DNA of 64,000 bases, taken from the NCBI RefSeq assembly GCF_000001735.4, contig NC_003070.9, positions 29,869,971 through 29,933,970 of the forward strand. Direction: 5' to 3'. The translations under genes were made by a program, and so were the position numbers. The notes under the pieces are model-generated. The model was given only the letters and a program-made list of their open reading frames with translations, did no database searches and had not been told where the DNA came from. How positions within the stretch are numbered: position 1 is the stretch's first letter; each line of letters opens with the position of its first letter. Source of the stretch: Arabidopsis thaliana. Its lineage: Eukaryota > Streptophyta > Magnoliopsida > Brassicales > Brassicaceae. Shown in pieces: positions 12,555-26,706 of this stretch.

Positions 12555-15500
12555 TCAGTGTCTATTCATATCTCCCAAGCATACGTATTTGATCTGCGTC
12601 AAAGCCAAGAGCCCAGAATCAATAAATGAAAAGTAGTAATTTGCAAAACTTTATGCTTATAAACAATTCAAAAGACAGATTCGCATCGATAGTCTCTGTG
12701 TTATAGTTGGAGTTTGGGAGCAATCGCATGACAGGAAAATGTAAAACTAACCACCTATAAGGCTATAACCTTGCAGACTTTATTACGTAGATTTCTAATA
12801 TTATATAAGACCTATCAACTGAAGCGAGTTCAATAAGAGAGAAATGAGTGTTGTGAGTTACCTCAAGGTATTCGTCCATACCATACTTGGATCCTTCCCT
12901 TCCAAGACCAGACTGCTTCACTCCCCCGAATGGAGCCACCTGCAATCAAAAGATGTAAGCATATGTATGGCTATAATTAGGAGAACGTGGTTCTTTCATC
13001 CCTGGTCTTACCTCTGTTGATATGAGTCCTTCGTTCACCCCTACAAGTCCATATTCAAGTGCTTCAAATACACGCCAAGATCTTTGGACACTGTTTGTGA
13101 ATATATAAGCAGCAAGTCCTGCACACACATACACACACAAGACACATTTCCACTTATTATGTTAGCCTAAGACTCGACAAGTAAAAGAAAAAGGTTACCA
13201 AGATTAAATGAGGACAAACCTGCAATTGTGTCATTAGCAATTCTGATAGCGTCCTCCTCGGTTTTGAACCGAATAAGGGGAGCTACAGGTCCAAAAATCT
13301 CCTCCCTAGAAAAAGTAAATTAGTTCTTCTGATCACAAAAATGCGAGGAACACTATGTTTCTATAACTCGTTCTTTAGAGATACAAGAAGCTGTAACACT
13401 GCAATTATGTGAAATTTTTCAGTACTTACTTAGACATGATCATGTTATCCGAAACATCGCGGATAACAGTAGGCTCATAGAAAGTCATCCCTAGACTGTG
13501 CCTTTTGCCACCAATGATGATTTTTGCTCCCTTTAAAAAGAAGACACCAATAAATAAGATTTTACTTGAACAGAGTACTTGTGTTAGTATTGGCAATACA
13601 AGAATTGTTTTTGGCTGAATACAAATAGAATATATGAACTGCATTGCTTAGAAATCAAGGATTAGCAAGGATGCATAAGGTAAAATACAAACCTTAGAAA
13701 CAGCATCTTGTACAAATGTCTCTACCTGAAATTATCAAGCATGAAGACTATAAACATTCTGTCATCAAACATTATTGTTGTGCATGAAAAACGGAATCTG
13801 CAAAGTATTATTAATAGAATGTACCTTTTGCACTGCTGCATCATTTATAAGTGGACCCTGTAAGAATTTTGAAGCGACAAATAGATTAACAGCAAAATAG
13901 TAGAGCACACAAGAGACTCAGTTAATTTTAAAATCAAATCGCTTGGGATGCTACTCGACAGAACGTAGAAATAAGGTACATGAACGTGAAATTCTCATAT
14001 TTCTTGTAACCCCCTCAATCATCAAGGGTATAACATCACAAAGCAGAAGCATAAGATCGAAAAAGGACATACCTGGGTTGTCCCATCCCTAAACCCATCT
14101 CCTACTTCTAATTTTTGAACCGCTTCAGAAAAGGCCTCAGCAAATTTATCATAGATACCTGCGGAAAAAATATAATTATATTAACACTGGATGCAAGATC
14201 CTGAGGGGTGTGCCGAGTATCCCAATTCTTACCATCTTGCACAAGTACTCTGTTCGCACAAACACATGTCTGACCACTATTCCTAAATTTCGCTGCAAGC
14301 TGCAATCACAGATCAAATGGGTAATATAATGTTTTAGGGTATTGAAGATCCCATAGTGCACCACTAAGAAAATTGAGCTTGAAACTAAGAGCTGGGATAG
14401 GTGGATCATGGACATAAGTATCTATATAAGCAGTAAAACTATATACACATCTAGTATGGAAAAGAGACGGGATACTGTCAGTTCTGAGTAATTCCAGATG
14501 AATCAACGTTTTTGCATCTTTTGGATAAAGAAATGCCTTCAACCTTATGACTATTACTTACCGTTCCTTTTACAGCTACATCCAGGTCTGCATCATCAAA
14601 TACTATAGAGGGTGCGTTGCCGCCAAGTTCTAGAGAAACCTACACCAATAAAAAAGAAGAGGTACCAGGGGGTATTCAATCTAGATTCTAGAGAATATTA
14701 TTTTAAATAGCATGATATCGTTGCTTAAGTATACCTTCTTGACGGTAGGTGCAGCAGCTGCCATCAACTTCTTCCCAACTGCTGTTGATCCCGTGAACGT
14801 GATTTTTCTCACCTGAGTAGCACGAGAAACAAAAGCAGTCAATTAATAAGGATACTTATCAAAATTCACTACTAGTGGCATAGATACAAATAACAGAATG
14901 TACACAAATATGATTAGAGAAACCTGTGGACTCGTAAGCAAAGCATCCCCAATTTCAGGAGCATTTCCCATGACCACATTAAGTGCCCCCTATTGAAAAT
15001 AATAATGCAAATGAAACATGAAGTGTTACAAATACAAAAAAAAAAAAAAAAAAAAAAGAGCAAAACCCTAAAGAGATGGTCTGCCCAAAGAGTTCATTAG
15101 CACAAAAGAAACTTCGTAAAAAACTAGCCTTTAAACCACTTAATCCTACATCAATGGGTCCATACATCAGATAGTAGCCACATTGACGACAATACAAACT
15201 CTTGGAGATGGGCTGATCAAATATTCAAATCAGATTACATGTAAAACGGAAAGACTACTGTGTTCGAACTTAACACATTATTGGTTATTTCCCTGACATG
15301 AGGAAATCCATCTAGATGTGACCAGAGACGCTAGTTGGTTGTATAGTTCAAGCCTAATATAAAAGATTACCGGAGGAACTCCAGCTTGAAGTGCAAGTTC
15401 AGCCGCAGCAAGTGCTGTTAGGGGCGTAAGTTCAGATGGTTTAACAACCACCGTGCATCCAGAAGCAAGAGCAGGGCCGACCTACAATACCATTTACCAT

Positions 15501-17305
15501 CTACATCAAATTTAATGAAAAAAGTTCTACATACTCACTGGGTACTAGGCAGCTATTTACAGAAAGAAGAAGGTAAATTGGAATGGTAAAAAAAGCAAGA
15601 CCTTCCGAGTAATCATGGCTAAGGGGAAGTTCCAAGGGGTAATTGCACCAACAACACCGACAGGCTGCAAAGAAAATCAAGAGAGTCAAGCAATTGAGAT
15701 GTATAGTAAACACTTGCGATTACAAATACAGCCACATTGCATGGAAAAAAAAGTACACGAGGAATATCCACATATAAAATGGAATTCGCAAAGCAAGGTT
15801 AAGGTTCTCCAAGTTCATATCACATTGCTACAAGACTTAGAAAATTGCAAAAAAAAATTCTTGGGAAGGTGTGGGAATGCAGAGCCAAGTCACAGGTTTC
15901 CAAGCCCAGATAGCCTGGCAATTATTTAACTACGCACCTACAAGTTAAGCTTAGGGTGCAGAACTATGTCACTACAAAAAAGCTGCATGTATTAAATATA
16001 GAAGCATGAATGGGGAAACCTGTTTTAGAACCAACAGTCGGCGATCAGACAGATTCGGAGGAATTATATCACCATATACACGTTTTGCCTCCTCCGCATA
16101 GTACTCAATAAAACTTGCCCCATATGCTACCTGTAAACTAAATTGCAGAATCATATATTGCATTTAAGAAACGATTGCAACAGTTGAGACAAGCCTAAAC
16201 AGCACATTCAATGTTCTCAAATAAAAAATGAATCATTAACCTCTCCGATGGCTTCCTTGAGTGGTTTTCCTTGCTCCAAAGTTATAAGTTGTCCAAGTTC
16301 TTCCTTGTGTGCAATCAGGAGGTCATACCTGTGTTTGGTGAAATGAAGTGGCTCAGAACCTTATAATCCTAAACATCCCCATCCAACACTACAAAAGTAA
16401 AAGAGAACGCATTGCTACGGGATAAAAGATTGTACCATCTCCGTAAAACTTTACTCCTCTCTCCAGCAGTCAATCTGCTCCAAGCTGAATGTGATAACAT
16501 GTAAGAGCATTAGAGCAAAATGTTCAGCGTGAATAGAAGTGACCATCAAACATTGAGCAGGAGAGACGGAACAGTTTAAGGTAGAATTAAGAAGCTCGAA
16601 AAGAAAGAAGCTAAAGTAATGAAGAAGAGAAGCATACAAGTAAATGCTTCATAAGAAGAAGCAATAGCATCATTTGTCTCTTTTGTTCCCATACATGCAA
16701 CATCAGCTATAATTTCACCGGTTGCTGGATTGTTAACCTGTCAGGAAGAAAACATGATGTCAACATAAAGCATTCCAAAATAACATCCCCAAAACAAAGA
16801 GAGAGGGTAAAAGGCAGAGTTGTATGACCTTGATTGTCTTATTGTCATACGAGTCAAGCCACTTGCCTCCAATTAGACCTTGAGTTCGTAATAGACCAGA
16901 ACTCCTAAGCTTTTCAGAAACGCTTTGTGCGTCCATACTCATCTGATAATCAATTGAATTAACAGAGTATCATTATCATAACGTATTCACATTTGTTCTT
17001 TAACAAAAACATCCGGAGGAAACCCAATTCACTTTTCCTCCATGAGACCACAAGATCCGAGAAATACTAGAAAAACTGAATTCAGATATATAACCATTGT
17101 TCTGATTTTGAAACCACTCGATCCTTTTCTCCGTGAGAGACTGCGGACGAATCCACGAGTAAATATGTAAATACAGAAGAATCGATTGAGAAGACAGACG
17201 ATTTACCTGGCGACACTGAGAAGAGACGAGGAGGAGGGAGGTATGTGACGAGATGAGCTTTCGACAACCGCCGATGGCTACACGCGCTGCTGCTCCTATT
17301 ACCAT
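12555..17305 (-). CDS. ALDH5F1: Succinic semialdehyde dehydrogenase, mitochondrial, 528 aa
   Basis: Twenty exons, all GT-AG: 17305-17207, 16942-16829, 16737-16638, 16484-16436, 16328-16241, 16130-16020, 15664-15602, 15481-15371, 14989-14924, 14812-14735, 14639-14562, 14299-14233, 14158-14073, 13857-13825, 13725-13693, 13530-13430, 13305-13220, 13118-13012, 12939-12862, 12593-12555. They join to exactly 528 residues. The Arg/Ser-rich N-terminus (about 35 residues) looks like a mitochondrial presequence. The aldehyde dehydrogenase fold follows, with PWNFP, the NAD-site FTGSTAVGK, catalytic Glu297 in LELGGNAPS and nucleophile Cys331 in [10 protein letters not shown]. It oxidises succinic semialdehyde to succinate with NAD+, the last step of the GABA shunt. 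A second ATG at 16942 begins exon 2 but would remove the presequence. A run of 22 A (15036-15057) lies in intron 8. Confidence 0.97.
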
Positions 17306-17860
17306 CACCACTTCCCAAACTTCAATCGAACAAAGATGACGAACACTAGTGAGATCAGAAGCTGTGAAGAAGCTACTAGGCAACGAAATTATATGTTGTC
17401 AAGAGATTTTTTACAAGTAAAATATCTTCAAAATTGGATCCGTCAAAAATGACAGGTGGGTTATTTGACTGTATTCGAGTGGGTTAATTATTAATGACGT
17501 GTAATCCACGTGGCAGTTTAACCGCATTTGCCGGGTTTGTTCGAAAACTTCCGTTTTTTATTCTTTACCCAAATTGCCCTTTAAAAAATAACATAAAAAT
17601 TGGCTTATTATTATTTTATTTTTCCCTCCCATGATAACAGCATTTGTCAAAGTCGTCTTTCTTTTTTCCTTGTCGAGAGTTTTGCTTCTTCATCTAAAAG
17701 ATCTATACATCTTCCCCAAGTAGATATGTTTCATAAGCCTAACCTAACATTCTTCCCCTCATTCGCGTAGGATCTGTTCTTCCCAAAACGACTCATGCCG
17801 TCCATTCGATTCGGAATATAGTTGTAGAGGAGATTTCATTTCTAATCAATTTCTTCGGTG
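17306..17860. other. Divergent promoter between ALDH5F1 and ALIS5
   Basis: 555 bases separate the two start codons, so both genes must share this interval for leaders and core promoters. No clear TATA box for either gene was identified. Confidence 0.6.
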
Positions 17861-19934
17861 ATGAGTTCCACCGCGGCATCTTCCACCGTCGGAGGAGGCG
17901 GATCGTCTGAGATTTCCGGTGTCAAAAAAACCTCCAAGCGACCAAAATGTGATCTTTCTATCTCTATCTATCCTTCTAATCTTCTGATTTGGTCGAACTT
18001 TTTGTATAGTCATGGATCGTCCTTAGAAATTTCGTCTTCTTTTTTTCTTTCTTTCCTGGAATTCGTATTGAATTGACAAAAATTTCTCTGTTGATGGTGT
18101 TGCTATACCTCGATCACCATGTGTTTTTGCATGTTTCTTTGATTTCTAATAGCATTCTTGTATACTCTGGGTTTGATGTAGATTCGTATATACAAGAGGT
18201 GTATAGGTTCATCAGCTTGGTTTTTCAAGTTGTCCTACACCGTGTAGTTGAAACTCACGTTTAGTTGTTGGGTTTTGATGTGACATTGGTTGAAATCTTT
18301 TGTTCGAAAACTTTAAACATTGTTCTCCCATTAAACAAACTGTATGGTTGCTTTGGATTCTCTGTTCTTAACTTCACAAGGAACCAATTTTCTTTACCAG
18401 ATTCTAGGTTTACTCAGCAAGAGCTTCCAGCGTGCAAGCCAATTCTTACTCCAAGATGGGTAAGTTCAATGTTACAATAGTGGAAAAGGATGACTCTTAC
18501 TCTTTTTGCTGTTTTCTTATTGTTCATGGCCATTTGCAGGTGATCTTGACATTTCTTGTCGCTGGGGTTGTCTTCATTCCCCTTGGAGTGATCTGCTTAT
18601 TTGCTTCTCAGGGAGTATGTGCATCATGCTATTGTTTTTCTGCCTTTTCTAATGGTTTATTTTCCAGCTTCGGTTTTGTGGTTTTATTGAGGATATGTTT
18701 CATTCATACTTGAAGGTAGTCGAGATTGTTGATCGATATGACACAGACTGTATTCCAACATCTTCTAGAAACAACATGGTCGCTTACATACAGGGTGAAG
18801 GAGATAAGATCTGTAAGAGAACAATAACGGTACATGTCTTCTTCTATGGCAATTTAGTTCCTTCTATGATTGTGTATATTAGCTGTTCTTCTAGGTATGG
18901 CTCTTTCTAAAGCCTTTCATTTTTTTCAGGTGACAAAAGCTATGAAGCATCCTGTCTATGTATACTACCAACTTGAGAATTTCTACCAAAACCATAGACG
19001 GTACTTTGCCTTATCTGCTTAGTAATAGTTATCGCTTTTGCCTGTTACTTTCCCTGCATTAATACAGTTACTCCTCTGGTTGATTGTATATGATTAGGTA
19101 TGTGAAAAGTCGAAACGATGCACAACTAAGAAGTCCAAAAGAAGAGCATGATGTGAAGACCTGTGCACCTGAGGATAATGTGGGTGGAGAACCAATTGTG
19201 CCATGTGGTCTTGTTGCTTGGAGTTTGTTCAACGATACTTATAGCTTTTCAAGAAATAGCCAACAACTTCTTGTGAATAAGAAAGGTATCTCATGGAAGA
19301 GTGACAGAGAAAACAAGTTTGGGAAAAATGTCTTCCCTAAAAATTTTCAGAAAGGAGCACCAATAGGCGGTGGAACTCTTAATATTTCTAAACCGGTAAA
19401 AAATCCTTGAATATCGATCAATTTAGATTCCTTCTTCTGATAGGATTTTAACAAGTGTAAGAGTTGTCTGTTGGATAGTTGAGTGAGCAAGAAGACCTCA
19501 TAGTCTGGATGCGAACCGCGGCTTTGCCAACGTTTAGGAAGCTGTATGGGAAGATTGAGACAGACCTACACGCGGGTGATACCATAACGGTCTTGTTGCA
19601 GAACAACTACAACACTTACAGCTTCAATGGGCAGAAGAAGCTAGTGCTGTCAACAACTAGCTGGCTCGGCGGAAGGAATGATTTCCTCGGGATTGCTTAT
19701 CTGACTGTAGGCAGTATTTGCTTGTTCTTGGCTGTTACATTTGCCGTATTGTATCTAGTTAAGCCAAGGTACGTCACTCTCAGGGTCATGCATGCTTCAT
19801 TTTGTTAAGACATTATTACACTTTTCAGATTTTGGAACGTGTACAGTGAAATGATCTTCTGTATTAATGGTTTCAGGCAACTCGGAGACCCCTCGTACCT
19901 TTCGTGGAACAGAAGTGCTGGAGGTTTACAGTAA
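17861..19934 (+). CDS. ALIS5: ALA-interacting subunit (CDC50/LEM3 family), 350 aa
   Basis: Eight exons: 17861-17948, 18401-18459, 18540-18614, 18716-18829, 18930-19000, 19098-19395, 19479-19768, 19877-19934. Topology is that of CDC50 proteins: a short cytosolic N-terminus, TM1 at about 50-73 ([19 protein letters not shown]), a large lumenal loop with cysteines and Asn-X-Ser/Thr sites (NDT, NIS), and TM2 at about 305-330 ([20 protein letters not shown]). CDC50 proteins are beta subunits of P4-ATPases, needed for ER exit and activity of these lipid flippases; plant partners are the ALA proteins. Naming it ALIS5 comes from memory of the locus. The start is the second codon of an open frame whose first codon is GTG. 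A weaker acceptor or retained introns would create premature stops. Confidence 0.95.
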
Positions 19935-20597
19935 TAGAGCCCTTCGAGCATCAGGCGTTGATCCCTCCATCGTCAAACGGCGTAGTTTTGGCTTAGCTAA
20001 CAAAAGAGAAAAAACGAAAATAAGTATATAGTTCGTTTATAATTTTGATATTGTTGAAAACAAACGTTTGTGTTTTGTCCTGTTGTTGTTAAGATACTAG
20101 CCAGTAAATGGTGTTTAGAAAATAATGTAAATGAATTACAGTTGGAAATTGCAAAATAAGCAGAGAATTTTGTTCAGTCTTTAGATTTAATCATATGTTC
20201 TTCAGTTCTTGTAATAATCTCATAAAAGTAGTTTTTTGTTGAGTCGATATCTACGGTCCACCTGTTCGGTTGATATACACATGTACACGTTATTTCCTGA
20301 TTTTGATTATCCTTTGTCGTAATGTAATTGGTCAAAAAAGATTTATTTGTATGGTAATGACTTGTAATAATCTACTATTTATTAAGCCAGATTTCCAGAT
20401 ATTTTCGGGTCCTACGGTCGTCGTCAGTCGTCAAGGCTAATTCGTCGCGAGTATGTATATTTCTCTCTCTGTCGCTTTCATTTTTGATTTTATTGTTTTC
20501 GTTTCACAATCTGGAATTGACTCTCACTGTCACTGTTGATGATGATGACATCTCACCAGGTTGCTACGACGCCGTTTCGGTTGCTTCTGGTTTCTTT
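19935..20597. other. Intergenic, ALIS5 3' flank and GA2 promoter
   Basis: 663 bases without a gene. A CT-rich leader (about 20460-20500) precedes the GA2 start. No convincing TATA box. Confidence 0.6.
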
Positions 20598-23500
20598 ATG
20601 TCTATCAACCTTCGCTCCTCCGGTTGTTCGTCTCCGATCTCAGGTTACTGTACTCTCACTCTCGATATCTCTCTTTTTTCATTTCCGGCATTGGTTGATT
20701 TCTTCGCTTGCATGTACTTGGTGATTAAATGGAATTGAAGTAAACTGGCATTATTCTGTATTTTTACCCTACTCTGCGAATTGTTGTCTGATTTGATCTT
20801 TTGGATTATACGAAATGCTTATTTCGTCAGTTCAATTGAAATTGATTTTCTTACATAATCTTCCTTTAGTGAGGATTTAGGACTGATATCAATGAAGTAA
20901 ATAATTGTTGCTACACTCTCTTACCTGAATCAAATGGCAATGTTCTCTTGTTATGCAGCTACTTTGGAACGGAGATTGGACTCAGAAGTACAGACAAGAG
21001 CTAACAATGTGGTAAATAAACAAAACAGCTGATTTTTGCTTGCTTTTACATAAGAGAAAAATTCTGGTCTAGACCAACTAATACTCTTAAACTATCCAGA
21101 GCTTTGAGCAAACAAAGGAGAAGATTAGGAAGATGTTGGAGAAAGTGGAGCTTTCTGTTTCGGCCTACGATACTAGTTGGGTAGCAATGGTTCCATCACC
21201 GAGCTCCCAAAATGCTCCACTTTTCCCACAGTGTGTGAAATGGTTATTGGATAATCAACATGAAGATGGATCTTGGGGACTTGATAACCATGACCATCAA
21301 TCTCTTAAGAAGGATGTGTTATCATCTACACTGGCTAGTATCCTCGCGTTAAAGAAGTGGGGAATTGGTGAAAGACAAATAAACAAGGGTCGGTTTTTTA
21401 CTTTCTCTTTTGTTACTGTTTCACTTTTGGAAGATTCATGGATTGATGAGTGTCAAATAAAAATCCAGGTCTCCAGTTTATTGAGCTGAATTCTGCATTA
21501 GTCACTGATGAAACCATACAGAAACCAACAGGGTTTGATATTATATTTCCTGGGATGATTAAATATGCTAGAGATTTGAATCTGACGATTCCATTGGGCT
21601 CAGAAGTGGTGGATGACATGATACGAAAAAGAGATCTGGATCTTAAATGGTATACTCCTGCTCTTTTATTAGCATACTCAGACGAAACTGAAAGATGGTC
21701 TTGTACAGAAGTCTTCGTTTTCATAACTTTTTGTTGATTTAATATTTGATCAGTGATAGTGAAAAGTTTTCAAAGGGAAGAGAAGCATATCTGGCCTATG
21801 TTTTAGAGGGGACAAGAAACCTAAAAGATTGGGATTTGATAGTCAAATATCAAAGGAAAAATGGGTCACTGTTTGATTCTCCAGCCACAACAGCAGCTGC
21901 TTTTACTCAGTTTGGGAATGATGGTTGTCTCCGTTATCTCTGTTCTCTCCTTCAGAAATTCGAGGCTGCAGGTATATCTTTCAACATGACTATCATTTCC
22001 TTTGTATGTAGAGAGTTCCGCTGCTAATAAGTTTGCTTATCTTTTCAGTTCCTTCAGTTTATCCATTTGATCAATATGCACGCCTTAGTATAATTGTCAC
22101 TCTTGAAAGCTTAGGAATTGATAGAGATTTCAAAACCGAAATCAAAAGCATATTGGATGAAACCTATAGGTAAATGCCTTCATCAAATATGGAAACTTGT
22201 TATGATGATTTTGTAGTTTAACTTGTAAACCATCATTGACCAATGAACAGATATTGGCTTCGTGGGGATGAAGAAATATGTTTGGACTTGGCCACTTGTG
22301 CTTTGGCTTTTCGATTATTGCTTGCTCATGGCTATGATGTGTCTTACGGTGAAGTGACCTCTTTATTTCAGATAATTATAGCCTAGATTTGAGTTAAATG
22401 CATGTCCATGTTAAGTTGAGACGCTGTATTTGTTGCAGATCCGCTAAAACCATTTGCAGAAGAATCTGGTTTCTCTGATACTTTGGAAGGATATGTTAAG
22501 AATACGTTTTCTGTGTTAGAATTATTTAAGGCTGCTCAAAGTTATCCACATGAATCAGCTTTGAAGAAGCAGTGTTGTTGGACTAAACAATATCTGGAGA
22601 TGGAATTGTCCAGCTGGGTTAAGACCTCTGTTCGAGATAAATACCTCAAGAAAGAGGTAATCTCTTTTGCTTATCTATCCTCCTGTGAGAGCTATCTGAG
22701 AATCGAAGCTTTTTCAGGTCGAGGATGCTCTTGCTTTTCCCTCCTATGCAAGCCTAGAAAGATCAGATCACAGGAGAAAAATACTCAATGGTTCTGCTGT
22801 GGAAAACACCAGAGTTACAAAAACCTCATATCGGTAAATTCCTCTTCTTTCCTTTCTAGCCTGTGTTGCCATATGTTTTGGCACAGCCAGCTTCCATTAA
22901 ACGACAATCTAATCAGGGCATTCATTCTCATTCTTGTTTTCTTCTGTGTTCTAGTTTGCACAATATTTGCACCTCTGATATCCTGAAGTTAGCTGTGGAT
23001 GACTTCAATTTCTGCCAGTCCATACACCGTGAAGAAATGGAACGTCTTGATAGGTGCGCTCCCAGCTAAGCTTTTTCATTTATTCAGCCTTCTTGCATAA
23101 GCTAATTAGTTTTACTAATATATAACCACACACTTGAACGAGTTCACGTTATAAATTCAGGTGTGACTTCTATTTGTTATGTAGTCACAATTCAGCAATG
23201 CTGCTCACCAACTTGCAGGTGGATTGTGGAGAATAGATTGCAGGAACTGAAATTTGCCAGACAGAAGCTGGCTTACTGTTATTTCTCTGGGGCTGCAACT
23301 TTATTTTCTCCTGAACTATCTGATGCTCGTATATCGTGGGCCAAAGGTGGAGTACTTACAACGGTTGTAGACGACTTCTTTGATGTTGGAGGGTCCAAAG
23401 AAGAACTGGAAAACCTCATACACTTGGTCGAAAAGTATGTTGATTTGGCTCCTTCTTCTGAGCTCTTCCTCTGCTTGTTCCCTCGTAAAAGCATAATCGT

Positions 23501-24466
23501 TCTTCGCTTACAAATTTCAGGTGGGATTTGAACGGTGTTCCTGAGTACAGCTCAGAACATGTTGAGATCATATTCTCAGTTCTAAGGGACACCATTCTCG
23601 AAACAGGAGACAAAGCATTCACCTATCAAGGACGCAATGTGACACACCACATTGTGAAAATTGTTAAGTATCAATCATCCCACACAATTATATTCTCTGT
23701 TATCATAGCCTAACAACTCATCTGACCATACTTCATTGGTGCTATATCTTACGCAGTGGTTGGATCTGCTCAAGTCTATGTTGAGAGAAGCCGAGTGGTC
23801 CAGTGACAAGTCAACACCAAGCTTGGAGGATTACATGGAAAATGCGTACATATCATTTGCATTAGGACCAATTGTCCTCCCAGCTACCTATCTGATCGGA
23901 CCTCCACTTCCAGAGAAGACAGTCGATAGCCACCAATATAATCAGCTCTACAAGCTCGTGAGCACTATGGGTCGTCTTCTAAATGACATACAAGGTTTTA
24001 AGGTAAGACTCTTCTTAAAATCTCAAACTTTTTACTAAACTGTACAGTTGAAAGATGGGCAAAGACGCCTAAATCCAACAAAATAATGGTAATTAACAAA
24101 CCTCTGCTCATAGATTTGGGATTATATATCCCTTTTGATGTTTTTTTGCAGAGAGAAAGCGCGGAAGGGAAGCTGAATGCGGTTTCATTGCACATGAAAC
24201 ACGAGAGAGACAATCGCAGCAAAGAAGTGATCATAGAATCGATGAAAGGTTTAGCAGAGAGAAAGAGGGAAGAATTGCATAAGCTAGTTTTGGAGGAGAA
24301 AGGAAGTGTGGTTCCAAGGGAATGCAAAGAAGCGTTCTTGAAAATGAGCAAAGTGTTGAACTTATTTTACAGGAAGGACGATGGATTCACATCAAATGAT
24401 CTGATGAGTCTTGTTAAATCAGTGATCTACGAGCCTGTTAGCTTACAGGAAGAATCTTTAACTTGA
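20598..24466 (+). CDS. GA2: ent-kaurene synthase, 785 aa
   Basis: Fourteen exons: 20598-20643, 20959-21011, 21100-21388, 21469-21649, 21754-21971, 22049-22169, 22251-22348, 22439-22656, 22718-22833, 22955-23053, 23219-23434, 23521-23662, 23757-24002, 24152-24466. They join in phase to 785 residues. The class I terpene synthase Mg2+ motif DDFFD is at about 531-535, and the second metal site is around [12 protein letters not shown] near the C-terminus. The betagamma domain is kept, but the class II DxDD acid motif is absent, as expected for a monofunctional enzyme. It converts ent-copalyl diphosphate to ent-kaurene in plastids, the second committed step of gibberellin synthesis. The N-terminus is short and Ser-rich, consistent with a plastid transit peptide. 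Confidence 0.97.
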
Positions 24467-24801
24467 TCCAAGTTGATCTGGCAGGTAAACTCAGTAAATG
24501 AAAATAAGACTTTGGTCTTCTTCTTTGTTGCTTCAGAACAAGAAGAGGTTTGTTTAATTTAGAAAAACAAAGGCTGTTTCTTTTCATTCATTTATATTGA
24601 GTTCTTTTCAAAATTTCAACAAATCTTCTAGTAACTTAGTAGATATAAGACAATATTAGAGGAAAATTGATTTTAGGAGACAATGTAAATCATGTCAATA
24701 AATAAAAAGACTAAAGTTACTAGATTGAAAAGTAATATCTATAAAAATAACATGGAACATGATATAAGAAACACTCTTAGCACTCAATTTTAGGCCAAAG
24801 C
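24467..24801. other. Convergent 3' flanks of GA2 and IMPDH
   Basis: 335 bases between two stop codons on opposite strands. AT-rich, with AATAAA-like strings suitable for polyadenylation; nothing else seen. Confidence 0.6.
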
Positions 24802-26691
24802 TTAAAACGATTTCTTTTCATAAGAAACCAGCCCGTGAACTCCTCCTTCGACCTGTGCAGCACCAGTTCGAGCCTGTCACAAAAACCAAACAGTATTAGC
24901 ACTAATCTCAGCAAAATTAGAGAGTTTTTGGGAATTAGAATTGAGACAACAAGTTTCATTCACCTCAAGCCTAAGGATGTTTGATCTCAACAGACCATGA
25001 GCAGATTGCAAGGAAGAAGCACCAAGGTCTTGGAAACCTTGTTTCACGGCGTGCATTGTGTAAGGTATCAGCTTCAACACTGAGCCTTTATCCGCGACTG
25101 CTCCAACCACTCCTTGAGCAATCTTGAGTTTTGTTTGATCTCCTAAGTATCTTTGGTCACTTCCTTTAGTCATTGCTTCTAGCGATCCCATTCCACGGTA
25201 CTTCTTGATCCTCTTACCGTTCTGTTATTACCACAAAACGATCAAAACAAACAGAGTTTCAAGAAAACTGTAAATTAAACCGAAAGAAGATGTGACTATA
25301 CCGTATACTCGTAACCCCCGGGAGCCTCAGTACTTCCAGCTAAAAAGCTACCCATCATAACAGTTGATGCTCCAAGGACGAGAGCCTTTACAATGTGCCC
25401 TGAATTTGAGATACCACCATCCGCTATAACTGGAATCCCGCTCTGAGCAGCGATCGAACAAACCTTGTACACAGCAGTAGCCTAACAGGTCCAAATCACA
25501 CAAAAAGACAAATCTGTTTAGTCACATATAGTCACAAAGTTTACACCTTTTAAAAGATTAAACAGTTAGGATTCAGAGCTTTTTAATTTACCTGTCCACG
25601 ACCAACTGCACAAACCTCTTGTGTGGTACATATCGAACCAGATCCCATACCAACTCTCAACCCATCAACTCCTGCTTGGATCAAATTCTGTGCCTGGTAC
25701 ATTGTCACAACATTGCCACCAATCACATCCAATTCAGGGTAAGTCTTTTTCACATACTTGATCATCTCAAGCTGGTAAATAGAGTTCCCTTGCGAACTAT
25801 CCAACACTACAGCATTGACCCCAACATTAACCAAATGCTCAAGCCTCTCCTTATCAGACTCCCTCGTACCTATCGCTGCACCAACCATCCACTCACCGTC
25901 TGGGCCCACAGTCCCTGGTCCAGACTTGGGATATCCTTTAACCCTCTGTATATCATCTTTCGTCACCACGTTCACAGTCTCACCATCCCTCTCAAGAACC
26001 ACAAAGCCCTTTTGCTTATCTTCTAAAACAAACTCCAACTTTTCAAAATCAATTTCCCATGGTACACAATAGTCACTGCTATCACAGCTCTTCATGTAAT
26101 CGTATATCTTCATCTCCCTTTGTTCGTAATTCATTCTCTTCCACTGCGATTTCGTTACATAGCCTAACAATTTAGGAGTCGTCATTGTTCCTGCATTTAA
26201 ATCAATACAACAAACAAACTTAAATTCACCATTGTAACTATTAAATTCAGATTCTTTTTGCAAAAAAAAACGAATATGATTCACTCACCTGTTTGCTCGA
26301 CAAAAACGAAGGAAGAAGGACCAAAAGCATCTAAAGAAGTAATCTCATACTCCGGGAACTTCACACCGGCGTCGGAAGCAATCGGATGTTTAAGCGACTT
26401 AGCTTGGCGAATAATCGATGCTTGAGCGGCGATGCCACAGTTATAGTGGACGATTCCAATCCCACCAAGAGAAGCCATAGCAGCAGCCATGTGAGATTCC
26501 GAAACAGTATCCATCGGAGACGAAACGCAAGGTATGGAGAGAGGCACGCGCCGGCTAAGGCGCGTGGATAGAGAAACAGCGTCTGTGGAGAAATCGATGA
26601 AGTGAGGAAGAAAGATGACGTCGTCGTAGGTGTAAGAGTATCCTTGAGCGAAGAGCTTATCCGCCGGAAATCCATCCTCGAGTGTCGACAT
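24802..26691 (-). CDS. IMPDH: Inosine-5'-monophosphate dehydrogenase, 503 aa
   Basis: Five exons: 26691-26289, 26190-25592, 25481-25302, 25221-24964, 24873-24802, giving 503 residues. The TIM barrel is interrupted by a CBS-pair region at about 110-230. The catalytic loop [13 protein letters not shown] places the nucleophilic cysteine at about residue 322, with the GGNVV and GSLEAM phosphate-site strings on either side. The enzyme oxidises IMP to XMP with NAD+, the rate-limiting step toward GTP, in the cytosol. The C-terminus ends EKKSF. A telo-box and a TATA box lie just upstream of the ATG, as in many growth-linked plant genes. A paralogue near At1g16350 is recalled from memory. Confidence 0.97.
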
Positions 26692-26706
26692 GGCCGGCGA
26701 AGTGAA

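Noticed and set aside
18073..18713. Several hydrophobic frames inside ALIS5
   Set aside because: They are intron sequence read through splice sites; the exons between them account for the conserved protein.
24467..24801. Long minus-strand reading through the end of IMPDH
   Set aside because: The 60-codon frame reading from the last exon uses an intron and ends with a non-conserved tail; the spliced model ends EKKSF as in the family.
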